Assembly: GCA_020848835.1 (NCBI GenBank)
Contig: JADLHJ010000022.1
Coordinates: 124,001-188,000, forward strand
Direction of reading: 5' to 3'
DNA length: 64,000 bases
Source of the DNA: Candidatus Hydrogenedentota bacterium
Lineage (GTDB): Bacteria > Hydrogenedentota > Hydrogenedentia > Hydrogenedentales > SLHB01
The position numbers and the translations under genes were made by a program. This document shows positions 17,819 through 26,026 of this stretch, in pieces. A model generated the notes under the pieces. That model saw only the letters and a program-made list of their open reading frames with translations. It did no database searches and was not told the DNA's origin. Position 1 is the first letter of the stretch. Every line of letters begins with the position of its first letter.

Positions 17819-18607
17819 ATGAAACGTGGATATTTAATCGATATGGACGGCGTGATCTATCGCGGCACGGAATTGATTGCTGGCGCGGACCAGTTCATTC
17901 GGCGGTTGCGCGAATTGGATGTGCCGTTTATGTTTTTGACGAACAACAGCCAGCGCACGCGGCGCGATGTGGCGACGCGGTTACAGCGTATGGGTATCGC
18001 CGTGGAAGAGCGGCACATCTACACCTGTGCGATGGCGACGGCGCAGTTTCTTGCGCATCAAAAACCGAATGGCACTGCGTTTGTCATCGGTGAAGGCGGA
18101 TTGTTGCAGGCGCTTCACGCCAACGGTTATTCAATCGTGGACAGCGATCCGGATTATGTTGTCGTGGGCGAAGGCCGCACGATGACATTCGAGATCATGG
18201 AGCGCGCGACGCGCATGATCTTCAACGGCGCGAAGTTGGTTTCGACGAACATGGATCCGAATTGTCCGACGGCGGATGGTATTCGTCCAGGTTGCGGTGC
18301 GATCACGGCGATGTTGGAAAGCGCGACAGGCGTGCCCGCATTTAGCGTGGGCAAGCCGAATCCGATCATGATGCGCGTCGCCAGAAAAGAGCTTGGCCTG
18401 TCCGCTGAGGAAACCACGATGATCGGCGACACTATGGAGACGGATATCGTCGGCGGCATGCAGATGGGATACCGCACAATACTCGTGTTGTCCGGAGGAA
18501 CACAGACTGAAGATCTTAAGAAGTTCGCCTATCGGCCGGATGTGATTGTGAATTCGATCGCCGACCTCTGCGACATCGAATTGATGCACAATTGGACTGC
18601 GGCGTAG
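17819..18607 (+). CDS. HAD-IIA family phosphatase (NagD-like)
   Basis: The 262-residue protein has HAD motif I as LIDMDGVIYRG (nucleophile Asp and acid-base Asp), motif II as MFLTNNSQRTR, a type C2a cap, motif III Lys in VGKPNPIMM, and motif IV in MIGDTMETDIVGG. It belongs to the NagD/AraL/phosphoglycolate phosphatase-like HAD-IIA group that dephosphorylates small metabolites in the cytoplasm. The start at 17819 is preferred because conservation begins there. Its GAGGAG sits 13 bases upstream, which is long. It runs convergently toward the enoyl-CoA isomerase-like gene. Confidence 0.87.
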   Translation: MKRGYLIDMDGVIYRGTELIAGADQFIRRLRELDVPFMFLTNNSQRTRRDVATRLQRMGIAVEERHIYTCAMATAQFLAHQKPNGTAFVIGEGGLLQALHANGYSIVDSDPDYVVVGEGRTMTFEIMERATRMIFNGAKLVSTNMDPNCPTADGIRPGCGAITAMLESATGVPAFSVGKPNPIMMRVARKELGLSAEETTMIGDTMETDIVGGMQMGYRTILVLSGGTQTEDLKKFAYRPDVIVNSIADLCDIELMHNWTAA

Positions 18608-18610
18608 ACG

Positions 18611-19393
18611 TTACTTCACGAACACCGGTTGCCGCCCTTCCATAAACGCGCGCAGGCCTTCGCCGAGGTATTCGTCGCCGACGAATTCCATGAAGTGTTT
18701 GCTGTTCCCGTTTGAGGCGAAGGGATCGTTTGCCTTTTCGATCGTGGTTGCGCGCAAAGAGGACTTGCAAGCGACCAGCACGTCGAGGCTGAGTCGCGAG
18801 AGGCGCGCGACTTGTTTGTCCACAAGCGCGTCGAGTTCGGCTGCGGGCGCGAGGCCGTCCACGAGGCCGACCTCAAGCGCGGGTTGTGGATCATATTTCT
18901 TGCCGAGCATCACAGTCTCGCGCAACGCACCCGGCTGGCACACGCCCGCGATGACCGCAACCAAGCCCGGCGGCACCGGCACGCCGACTTTCGCTTCTGC
19001 AAAGCAGATCGCGCCACGTTCGGAGTCCATGTAGCGAAAGTCCGCGAGTATCGCGAGCACCGCGCCGCCTGCCATGGCCGGGCCGTTTAACACGGCGATG
19101 TGCGGTTTCTTCAGGGAGTAGAGACCCTTCACGAGCCGCGCGACACCTTCGAACACGCTGCGGCGACCGGCGTCGTCGGCTTCCAGCACGGTCAGCGGAT
19201 TGAGTCCATTGCAGAACATGCCCTCCAACCCGGAGCGTGTGACGATGACCCGTGTGGCAGGATGCGCGTCTGCTAGCTGGTGGACGGCGACGAGTTCGTC
19301 CATGGTTTGAATATCGAGGAGGTTGAATGGTGGAAGGGTTAGTGTGACTACGGAGGCGGGGCCGTGATGGGACAAGGTGATGGCATCAGACAT
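18611..19393 (-). CDS. Enoyl-CoA hydratase/isomerase-family protein
   Basis: This 260-residue crotonase-fold protein has the oxyanion-hole sequences GMFCNGLNPL and NGPAMAGGAVLAILAD. Of the two catalytic glutamates of enoyl-CoA hydratases, the first (GGGxE) is replaced by Val-Leu while the second is kept in FAEAKVGVPVPPGL. One retained Glu fits a delta3,delta2-enoyl-CoA isomerase rather than a hydratase. It probably acts in fatty-acid or related CoA metabolism. An inverted repeat at 19410-19429 lies immediately upstream and may be an operator. Confidence 0.8.
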   Translation of the reverse strand: MSDAITLSHHGPASVVTLTLPPFNLLDIQTMDELVAVHQLADAHPATRVIVTRSGLEGMFCNGLNPLTVLEADDAGRRSVFEGVARLVKGLYSLKKPHIAVLNGPAMAGGAVLAILADFRYMDSERGAICFAEAKVGVPVPPGLVAVIAGVCQPGALRETVMLGKKYDPQPALEVGLVDGLAPAAELDALVDKQVARLSRLSLDVLVACKSSLRATTIEKANDPFASNGNSKHFMEFVGDEYLGEGLRAFMEGRQPVFVK

Positions 19394-19409
19394 GGCGGAT
19401 CCCTCTCGT

Positions 19410-19429
19410 TTTACTTATCGGTCGGTAAA
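19410..19429. promoter_or_regulatory. Inverted repeat upstream of the crotonase-family gene
   Basis: TTTAC (19410-19414) and GTAAA (19425-19429) flank ten bases that include ATCGGTCGG. It lies 16 bases before the minus-strand start codon at 19393. The ACCGACC core resembles operators of TetR-type acyl-CoA-responsive regulators, but no such regulator is in the window. Confidence 0.3.
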
Positions 19430-19489
19430 GGACAACGACAAAGGTATATCAGAAATGACGGGTTTCGTAAAGAGGAATCCGAACCGCAC

Positions 19490-19519
19490 GCTTTCATTCG
19501 CTTTCATTCGCTTTCACTC
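19490..19519 (+). repeat. Three tandem 10-bp repeats
   Basis: GCTTTCATTC occurs twice in tandem and a third time with one change (GCTTTCACTC), about 30 bases before the secreted protein gene starting at 19551. It could be a simple slipped-strand repeat or a set of regulator sites. Confidence 0.6.
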
Positions 19520-19550
19520 AATTTGGCGCTCAGTAGGTATAGAATGGTGA

Positions 19551-20594
19551 ATGAGATATATGCGACTACAAACCCATAGCTTTCGGCTTGTGACGTTCGC
19601 CATGGTATATGCGGCTTGGCGGGCCAATGCACTGCCTGACCTGCCTACGTTAGAGGAACTCTTACCGGAATTGCCGCCAGCCCAATTCTCGCCTACTTTA
19701 GGCCAATCGATTTCTTCAAGCATTGATCTTTCAACACTCCGCCTTGCGTGGACCGATAGCGACAGATCGATGGTGGAATTGACCTCTACAGTTGATGCGG
19801 AGCTGGAGTTTTTGAAAGTCCACTTACAGTCGATCTATGACGAAGCGTTTCAATCCTCGGTCGAATGCCGCGAATGGATTTTGGCGCATGTGTCTGAGAG
19901 GATTGGCGCAGACCGGTGGCTTTATTGTGTCAATGACGGCTCTCTACTTTCGGCGAGGATTACTGGGGTTTCCTATGAGTACGACGAACTCAACGGAAGC
20001 GTCAGGTTTTTAGGCAATTTGGAAATACCGCAAGGTACAATAAACCGCCGAGTTTACGTGTCATTCGCAAGCGACACAAAGCCACGCGTTTCAAAACCCG
20101 AACCAAAAGAGTTCCCCAAGGCTGATTTCGTAGCTACGCAGAATTGGATAAAATCTGAATCTGATGAACCGGGTCTTCTGATGGTGAAGTCGGATTGGTT
20201 GGATCCGGACGTTAACTATAAAACCGTCACGCTGCTTGATGCACGACACGTCCCTCAAACCAATCTCAATTTGGTAACAGTGCGGCACGAGTTGTCGGAC
20301 TTACTTTTATTCCTTGCGCCGGTGTTCGATCAATCAGAACAAAAGATTCCGTCACGCTGGAAGTGTATTGGTTTGGATTACGTTGCAGACCGGCCTGGAG
20401 ACCATTGCGGAGCGACAAGTAGCACTACTATCTATGCGCTACCGGACTTCAACAATGATGGCTGCCGGGAGCTGATGGTTAATTCAAGCTACACGACGAG
20501 CTTATACGATCTTTCGCTTAAGGACAGGGATACACCGCACGTATTGCGATGCCAATTGGGACTGCCAACTGCAATAGTGCAGGGCCGCCAGTAA
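19551..20594 (+). CDS. Secreted protein of unknown function
   Basis: The 347-residue protein is not recognised. Its N-terminus (LQTHSFRLVTFAMVYAAWRANA) looks like a signal peptide, so it is probably exported. It contains a FG-GAP/VCBS-like calcium loop near residue 303 (DFNNDGCREL), many acidic residues and several Cys. Codon use is less GC-rich than in its neighbours, which may point to acquisition. The start at 19551 is uncertain because no strong ribosome-binding site is visible and ATG codons lie nearby. It is convergent with cysE, 7 bases apart. Confidence 0.55.
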   Translation: MRYMRLQTHSFRLVTFAMVYAAWRANALPDLPTLEELLPELPPAQFSPTLGQSISSSIDLSTLRLAWTDSDRSMVELTSTVDAELEFLKVHLQSIYDEAFQSSVECREWILAHVSERIGADRWLYCVNDGSLLSARITGVSYEYDELNGSVRFLGNLEIPQGTINRRVYVSFASDTKPRVSKPEPKEFPKADFVATQNWIKSESDEPGLLMVKSDWLDPDVNYKTVTLLDARHVPQTNLNLVTVRHELSDLLLFLAPVFDQSEQKIPSRWKCIGLDYVADRPGDHCGATSSTTIYALPDFNNDGCRELMVNSSYTTSLYDLSLKDRDTPHVLRCQLGLPTAIVQGRQ

Positions 20595-20601
20595 CGTCAA
20601 C

Positions 20602-21417
20602 CTAAATTCCGTCTCCGTGGAAGATGTCGATTGAGTGGTCCATTTCGAGGCCGGCTTGACCAGTGCGGAGGCCTTTGACGACTTCGGCGGGGACGCCGAC
20701 GGCGGTGCAGTGGGGCGGGATGTTTTTGAGCACGAGGCTGCCTGCGCCGATCTTTGCGCCTTGTCCGATTTCGATGTTGCCGAGGACGGTCGCACCGACG
20801 CCGATGAGCACGCCGCGGCGCACCTTCGGGTGGCGGTCGCCTTTTTCCTTACCCGTACCGCCGAGCGTCACGCCGTGGAGCATGGATACGTTGTCTTCGA
20901 CGACGGCGGTTTCGCCGATGACAACTCCGGTGGCATGGTCCAGCAGAATTCCGCAGCCTATGCGCGCGCCGGGATGTATATCGACTTGCAAGGTTTGCGA
21001 GATGCGGCTTTGCAGGAAAAGGGCGATCTGGTAGCGTTCGCGCGACCAGAAGTAGTGCGCGGCGCGGTAAGCCTGCAGCGCGTGGAAACCTTTGAAATAC
21101 AGCACGGGCGTCGAATATCCGGGGCAGGCCGGGTCGCGATCTTTTACCGCTTTGATATCGGTGCGCACAAATTTACTGATGGTCGGGTCGTTTTCAAAGG
21201 CTTCTTCGAGCACGTCGCGCATGGATATCGCGGGGACGGTCGTGCTCTCCAATTTTGATGCGAGTATAAAGGTCAGGGCATCTTCCAATGATTTATGGCT
21301 GAGCACGGCGCCATGATAGAAGTTCGTGAGGAGCGGCTCTTTGCGGGCCTCGATTTCAACTTCTTCTCGAATCGTTTTCCAGAGTGAGTCCACAGTCCAT
21401 GTCCCGTCTGTGCGCAT
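20602..21417 (-). CDS. cysE: Serine O-acetyltransferase
   Basis: CysE acetylates serine with acetyl-CoA, the first step of cysteine synthesis. The 271-residue protein has the helical N-terminal domain (residues 1-135), then the left-handed beta-helix of hexapeptide repeats: DIHPGARIGCGILLDHATGV, VIGETAVVEDNVSMLHGVTL, GGTGKEKGDRHPKV and GKIGAG-type turns. The catalytic His is in LDHATG and the second in DRHPKV. The length matches the family. No cysK is adjacent in this window. Confidence 0.95.
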   Translation of the reverse strand: MRTDGTWTVDSLWKTIREEVEIEARKEPLLTNFYHGAVLSHKSLEDALTFILASKLESTTVPAISMRDVLEEAFENDPTISKFVRTDIKAVKDRDPACPGYSTPVLYFKGFHALQAYRAAHYFWSRERYQIALFLQSRISQTLQVDIHPGARIGCGILLDHATGVVIGETAVVEDNVSMLHGVTLGGTGKEKGDRHPKVRRGVLIGVGATVLGNIEIGQGAKIGAGSLVLKNIPPHCTAVGVPAEVVKGLRTGQAGLEMDHSIDIFHGDGI

Positions 21418-21534
21418 TAAAGCGCTTCCATGTCGCGTAGCACGAGCCGTGCATCATTCGCGAATAACCAAAGCGGCGTATGCCTGCCGCCGCACTCCAA
21501 ATGGCGGGCTTGCGGTAACGTGCCTATATAAGAA

Positions 21535-21562
21535 AAGGCGCCGGATGCGCATCCGGCGCCTT
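21535..21562 (-). terminator. Intrinsic terminator of the tgt-yajC-secDF operon
   Basis: A perfect 28-base palindrome built on AAGGCGCCGGATGC lies 16 bases past the secDF stop and is followed on the minus strand by TTTTCTT, the form of a Rho-independent terminator. The plus side lacks a T-run, so it serves the leftward operon. Confidence 0.85.
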
Positions 21563-21578
21563 ACTTAAACAGAGTTTG

Positions 21579-24275
21579 CTATACCGCCAATTCCCGTTTG
21601 CTGGCGGCGTCATCGTCGCGCTGAGGACGACGGCGGCGGCGTGACGAGGGGCCGCCTTCATCGCCACCGCTGGGGGTAGTCGCGATTGGCTTTTCGATGT
21701 ACTTCTGCCACCAGTAGACGATAGGGCTTGCGATGTAAATCGAGGAGTAGGTACCAACGATGATGCCGATCGCGAGCACGAGTGCGAAGTCGAAGATGAC
21801 TTCGCCGCCCCAGATGAGGAGCACGATAACGACGGCCAAGGTCAGCACACTGGTGAGCAGGGTACGGCTCAAGGTCTCGTTGATGGCCTTGTCCATGATA
21901 TCGAGCAGGCTCATTCCGCGTCCGCGCATCAATTTCAATTCTTCGCGCAGACGGTCGAACACGACGATGGTGTCGTTGAGCGAGTAACCAATAACGGTGA
22001 GGACGGCGGCAACAACGCCGAGCGAGACTTCCCGGCCCAATAGCGACATGATGCCAACGGTGATGCACACGTCGTGGAGCATCGCCGCGACCGCGCCCAC
22101 GGAAAACTTCAATTCAAAGCGGAACCAGAGGTAGCCGATGATGAAGATGGTGGACCACATGATTGCGCCGAGTGCGTCCCACTTTAGTTGCGCGCCGACA
22201 GCGGGGCCAACCATCTCGACGCGATCGATTACGACCTTGGAGGCGTCACCACCCACCAGTGCAGCTAGAGATTCCTGCATGCGGGATTCGATGCTTTTGG
22301 TTTGCTCGGTGCTTCCGGCCTCGGACGCGCCTTCCTCGACGTTTCCAACGTGGATATTGAACTGATTGCGCGCTTCCGAGCCTACTTGTTCGTAGGCCGT
22401 AACGGTGGGCTCATTAAAGCCTGCGTTCTGGATTGCACTGCGCACGTCGCCGTCGGTTACCGTCTGATCCGAATTGAGGCCAAGCACAACGTTTGTGCCT
22501 GTCGTGAACTCGACGCCGAAGTTGTCCTCTCCGCGAATACCGAAATATACAAGGCCGATTACAACGACCAAGAGGGTCAACGGCGACAGCCACGTGCGTT
22601 GCTTGAGGAAGGGTATCTTCGTGCCCGCGGGAATCAGTTCGAACATTGAAATGTTCTTGACCAGCTTTTTCGCGACGAGGAAGTCGATGATGCCGCGCGT
22701 CACGGTCAATGATGTGAACAAGCTTGCGGCGACACCGATAGTGAGGGTCACTGCGAATCCCTGAATCGGACCGGAACCGAACTGCAGCAACACGATGCCG
22801 GAAATCAGGGTGGTCACGTGACCGTCGAGGATGGCGGGGAAGGCGTGATTATAACCGCCCTCGATGATCGCGGTAAGCGTTTTGCCCAGGCGCTTTTCTT
22901 CGCGCATGCGCTCGTAGATAAGAACGTTCGCGTCCACCGCCATACCCAGCGTGAGAATCAATCCGGCGATACCGGGCAGGGTCAGGGTCGCGCCCATGTA
23001 GGCCATCGACGCAAGGATGAGCAAACCGTTGAACAGAACCGCGATGCAGGCGATGAAACCCACGGAACGGTAGTACACGGACATGCCAATGAACACGATT
23101 ACAATACCGATCAAACACGACATTACGCCGTTGCGGATCGAGTCTTCTCCCAACCGCGCTCCGACGATACCCGTGCGATCGGGCTTCACCGGAACGGGCA
23201 GCGAACCCGAGTTCAGCGCAATCGCGAGATCGCGTGCTTCTTCCGGTGAGAAACTGCCGGTGATTTCGCCGCTCGTCGTAATACGGTCATTAATTTGCGG
23301 CGCGGATTCGACAACGCCATCTACCACGATGGCCATGAGTTGGCCGGTATACTGGTCGGTCTTATCGCCAAAAATACGGCCGCTCTCGGCATTTAGCCCG
23401 AAAAGAATGCACCATTGTCCTCCGCCGCGGCGGTCATCCGGCCGGGCAGCAGCCATCGTGAGCCCGTTACCGGTCATGATGGCTTCCTTTTCGAGGATGT
23501 ACAGCGAATAGTGCTGCGGCTCGCTGGGACGCGGCGCGCGGCTAAAGGCCACCTGATACTTTGGGTCTATCAAGCCTTCGACTTTTTGCGCTTCGGCGAC
23601 CATCTCGCGCACCTTTTCGATTTGCTCGATTGGCACCTGGATGTGGTAGGGATCTTTCGGGCCGGGACGCTTCAAGCGCGGCAGGAAATCGCCTTTGTAA
23701 TGTTGATCGATCTTGCGTACTACATCGGTCTGCGTTTCAGGGCCGCCCACGATTTGAAACGTTAAATAGGCGGTCTTCAGAATCAGTTCTTTTGCGCGTT
23801 CGACGTCTTGTTCGCCCGCGAGTTGCACCATGATCTGGCGGTCACCCATCGTGGTGATGATGGGTTCCTTCGTGCCGAATTCGTTGGCGCGGCGTTCAAT
23901 GCGTTGCTTAACCGCCTGCTGCAACTCGCGCAGGACATCTGCATCGGTGTAGCCGCGGTCGGTGTATTCTTTCTTTACGGCCGCATCGAGTTTGTCGTAC
24001 TCGATGCCCACGATCATCTCCACGCCGCCCTGAAGGTCGAGACCGAGGTTGATGACCCAATTGCGATCGAACGCCAGATAGCGTTTCACCATGTGGGCAG
24101 TTTCGGCGAAAAACCCGCGCTGCTCTAATGAGGTGTCTTCCTGGCGCCACTGTTCGATTCGCGCGGCACGTTCTTCCGGCTTCAGGGTCATCCAGCCGAT
24201 GGTCGGGTACACGTAGATAATTGCGATCAACAGTACCGCGTAGATTATCAGCGTACGGTAGAGATGCTTTTTCAT
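21579..24275 (-). CDS. secDF: Protein translocase SecDF, fused
   Basis: This 898-residue protein joins SecD and SecF, the accessory complex that uses proton flow to pull preproteins across the membrane after SecYEG. SecD comes first: one helix (LYRTLIIYAVLLIAIIYVY), the P1 periplasmic domain, then LGLDLQGG and the DVANVLIYERMREE-like motif (MAVDANVLIYERMREEK). SecF starts near residue 560 with a second helix, FGVEFTTGTNVV and the helix set with GYSLNDTIVVFDRLREE. The C-terminus ends in an Arg-rich tail (SSRRRRRPQRDDD). ATG 24275 with GGAG upstream is preferred over TTG 24287. Confidence 0.95.
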   Translation of the reverse strand: MKKHLYRTLIIYAVLLIAIIYVYPTIGWMTLKPEERAARIEQWRQEDTSLEQRGFFAETAHMVKRYLAFDRNWVINLGLDLQGGVEMIVGIEYDKLDAAVKKEYTDRGYTDADVLRELQQAVKQRIERRANEFGTKEPIITTMGDRQIMVQLAGEQDVERAKELILKTAYLTFQIVGGPETQTDVVRKIDQHYKGDFLPRLKRPGPKDPYHIQVPIEQIEKVREMVAEAQKVEGLIDPKYQVAFSRAPRPSEPQHYSLYILEKEAIMTGNGLTMAAARPDDRRGGGQWCILFGLNAESGRIFGDKTDQYTGQLMAIVVDGVVESAPQINDRITTSGEITGSFSPEEARDLAIALNSGSLPVPVKPDRTGIVGARLGEDSIRNGVMSCLIGIVIVFIGMSVYYRSVGFIACIAVLFNGLLILASMAYMGATLTLPGIAGLILTLGMAVDANVLIYERMREEKRLGKTLTAIIEGGYNHAFPAILDGHVTTLISGIVLLQFGSGPIQGFAVTLTIGVAASLFTSLTVTRGIIDFLVAKKLVKNISMFELIPAGTKIPFLKQRTWLSPLTLLVVVIGLVYFGIRGEDNFGVEFTTGTNVVLGLNSDQTVTDGDVRSAIQNAGFNEPTVTAYEQVGSEARNQFNIHVGNVEEGASEAGSTEQTKSIESRMQESLAALVGGDASKVVIDRVEMVGPAVGAQLKWDALGAIMWSTIFIIGYLWFRFELKFSVGAVAAMLHDVCITVGIMSLLGREVSLGVVAAVLTVIGYSLNDTIVVFDRLREELKLMRGRGMSLLDIMDKAINETLSRTLLTSVLTLAVVIVLLIWGGEVIFDFALVLAIGIIVGTYSSIYIASPIVYWWQKYIEKPIATTPSGGDEGGPSSRRRRRPQRDDDAASKRELAV

Positions 24276-24327
24276 TCCTTGCTCCAACTCCGATCAGGAC
24301 GGGACCAATTTGCCCGGGCCGCCCAGG

Positions 24328-24705
24328 TTATTTCGACTCTTTTTCGTCCTTCACGACGCGCGACACCGACCCACGCAGAAATTCCATTTTCACGATCGGC
24401 TCTTCGCTGACGCGTAGCACGACGGTCTTGTCCGTCACGCCGATAATGCTGCCGATAATACCGCTGGCCATAATAACTTTGTCACCCTTGGAAAGTCCTG
24501 CCAGCATGGCCTGGCGTTCCTTCTCGCGCTTCTGGTTCGGACGCAGCATGAAGAACCACATGACGAGAAGCATGGGCGCCATGAACCAGAGGATGCTGAA
24601 GGGATCGCCGGCCGGCGCGGCTTGACCCGTGGCAGGCGCTGGCGCGGTGCCTTCGGCGGCCAATGCTGCACTAACCACCTGCGCCGCAATCGTCTGAAAA
24701 ATCAC
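24328..24705 (-). CDS. yajC: Preprotein translocase subunit YajC
   Basis: YajC is a small single-span membrane protein associated with SecDF. The 125-residue chain has one hydrophobic helix (DPFSILWFMAPMLLVMWFFM), directly followed by the family motif LRPNQKREKERQAMLAGLSKGDKVI and the beta-rich GGIxG-type C-terminus (ASGIIGSIIGVTDKTVVLRV). An Ala/Pro-rich stretch precedes the helix. The start is a GTG with GAGGGA six bases upstream. It sits between tgt and secDF, the classic gene order. Confidence 0.93.
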   Translation of the reverse strand: MIFQTIAAQVVSAALAAEGTAPAPATGQAAPAGDPFSILWFMAPMLLVMWFFMLRPNQKREKERQAMLAGLSKGDKVIMASGIIGSIIGVTDKTVVLRVSEEPIVKMEFLRGSVSRVVKDEKESK

Positions 24706-24739
24706 TTATCGTCCCTCATAAAAGACAAAAGAACAGCGC

Positions 24740-25912
24740 CTAGGCGCCGGTGTAGCCGTGGAGAAATTCCCGCTTGAACTCCAAGAAGCGCCCCGCCCGA
24801 ATGGCCAGACGCACAGCAGCCGCCAAGTTTAGCATGAAGCGGAGGTTATGTAAAGTATTCAACCTCAATGCGGAGATTTCGCCGGCGCGGTACAAATGGC
24901 TCAAATAGGCCCGCGTGTAGCGCTTGCAGGCGGGGCAATCACAGCTTTCGTCCAGCGGGGAGAAGTCTGTCCGGTATTGCTGGTTCTTGATGTTCAGTCG
25001 GCCCGTCGAGGTAAACAAGCTTCCGTTCCGCGCGTTGCGCGTGGGCATCACACAGTCGAACATATCCACGCCGCGCTGGACTGCTTCAAGAAAATCCTCG
25101 GGCGGGCCGACGCCCATCAGGTAGCGGGGCTTTTCGCGCGGCAGGAGCGGCGCCGTCCACTCGACTGCCGCAACCATTTCCTCCTTGCTCTCCCCCACGC
25201 TCACACCACCGATGGCGTAGCCAGGGAAACCAACTGCGACTGTGGCTGCGGCACTTTCCCTGCGCAAGTCTTCGAATGTACTTCCTTGGACAATTCCAAA
25301 TAACGCGCATCCGGGATTTGCGACTACCGGGGTACTTTCTTCACCGATTATTTTCACGCCTTCGCACCTTCGCACCTTCGCGCTCTTGCACCGCGCGGCC
25401 CAGTCGAGGGTCATCCGCATCGACTCGGAGGCGGCCTTGTGCGTGGCCGGATACGACGTGCACTCGTCGAAGCACATGATGATGTCCGCGCCGATGGAGA
25501 GCTGCACGTCGATGGCGCGCTCGGGGGTCATGTGGTGGCGCGAACCGTCGATGTGGCTCTGAAATGTAACGCCATCGGGGGTAACCTTGTTTAGTTTACC
25601 GAGACTGAACACCTGGAAGCCGCCGGAGTCAGTGAGGATGGGGCGGTCCCAGTTCATGAACCGGTGCAGGCCGCCGGCCTGTTCGAGGACTTCGGTTCCC
25701 GGGCGCAGGAAGAGATGGTACGCATTACCCAGAATGACTTGGGCATCGATGTCCCGCAGGTCTTCTTGCGTGAGCGCCTTGACGCTGGCCTGCGTGCCCA
25801 CCGGCATGAAGATGGGCGTCTCGAAGCTGCCATGCGGCGTAGTCACGCGTCCTACGCGCGCGCCGCAGGTCGGGTCTTCGGCCAGAAGTTGGAATGTGAA
25901 TTCGGTGGACAT
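24740..25912 (-). CDS. tgt: Queuine/preQ1 tRNA-guanine transglycosylase
   Basis: Tgt swaps guanine 34 of certain tRNAs for preQ1. The start is 25912 (MSTEFTFQLLAED), giving 390 residues. Signatures are DSGGFQVFSLGKL (general-base Asp), GYAIGGVSVGES, MFDCVMPTRNARNG (nucleophile Asp) and the zinc site CDCPACKRYTRAYLSHLYRAGE with its distal His in NTLHN. A stretch of about 16 extra residues (KVRRCEGVKIIGEESTP, about residues 172-194) lies between the TLDWAARC helix and ALFGIVQGS, encoded by an octamer-like repeat. It is the first gene of tgt-yajC-secDF. Confidence 0.95.
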   Translation of the reverse strand: MSTEFTFQLLAEDPTCGARVGRVTTPHGSFETPIFMPVGTQASVKALTQEDLRDIDAQVILGNAYHLFLRPGTEVLEQAGGLHRFMNWDRPILTDSGGFQVFSLGKLNKVTPDGVTFQSHIDGSRHHMTPERAIDVQLSIGADIIMCFDECTSYPATHKAASESMRMTLDWAARCKSAKVRRCEGVKIIGEESTPVVANPGCALFGIVQGSTFEDLRRESAAATVAVGFPGYAIGGVSVGESKEEMVAAVEWTAPLLPREKPRYLMGVGPPEDFLEAVQRGVDMFDCVMPTRNARNGSLFTSTGRLNIKNQQYRTDFSPLDESCDCPACKRYTRAYLSHLYRAGEISALRLNTLHNLRFMLNLAAAVRLAIRAGRFLEFKREFLHGYTGA

Positions 25913-26026
25913 GGTTAGAAATTGGTCAGGTAGTATAGCGAAAGCAGAAACAATATTGCGCTTATCGAAGTCATCTGGGATAATCCCTGAGCTTTTCTTA
26001 GCGTGCTCGGCTGAAGGTGAACTGCT

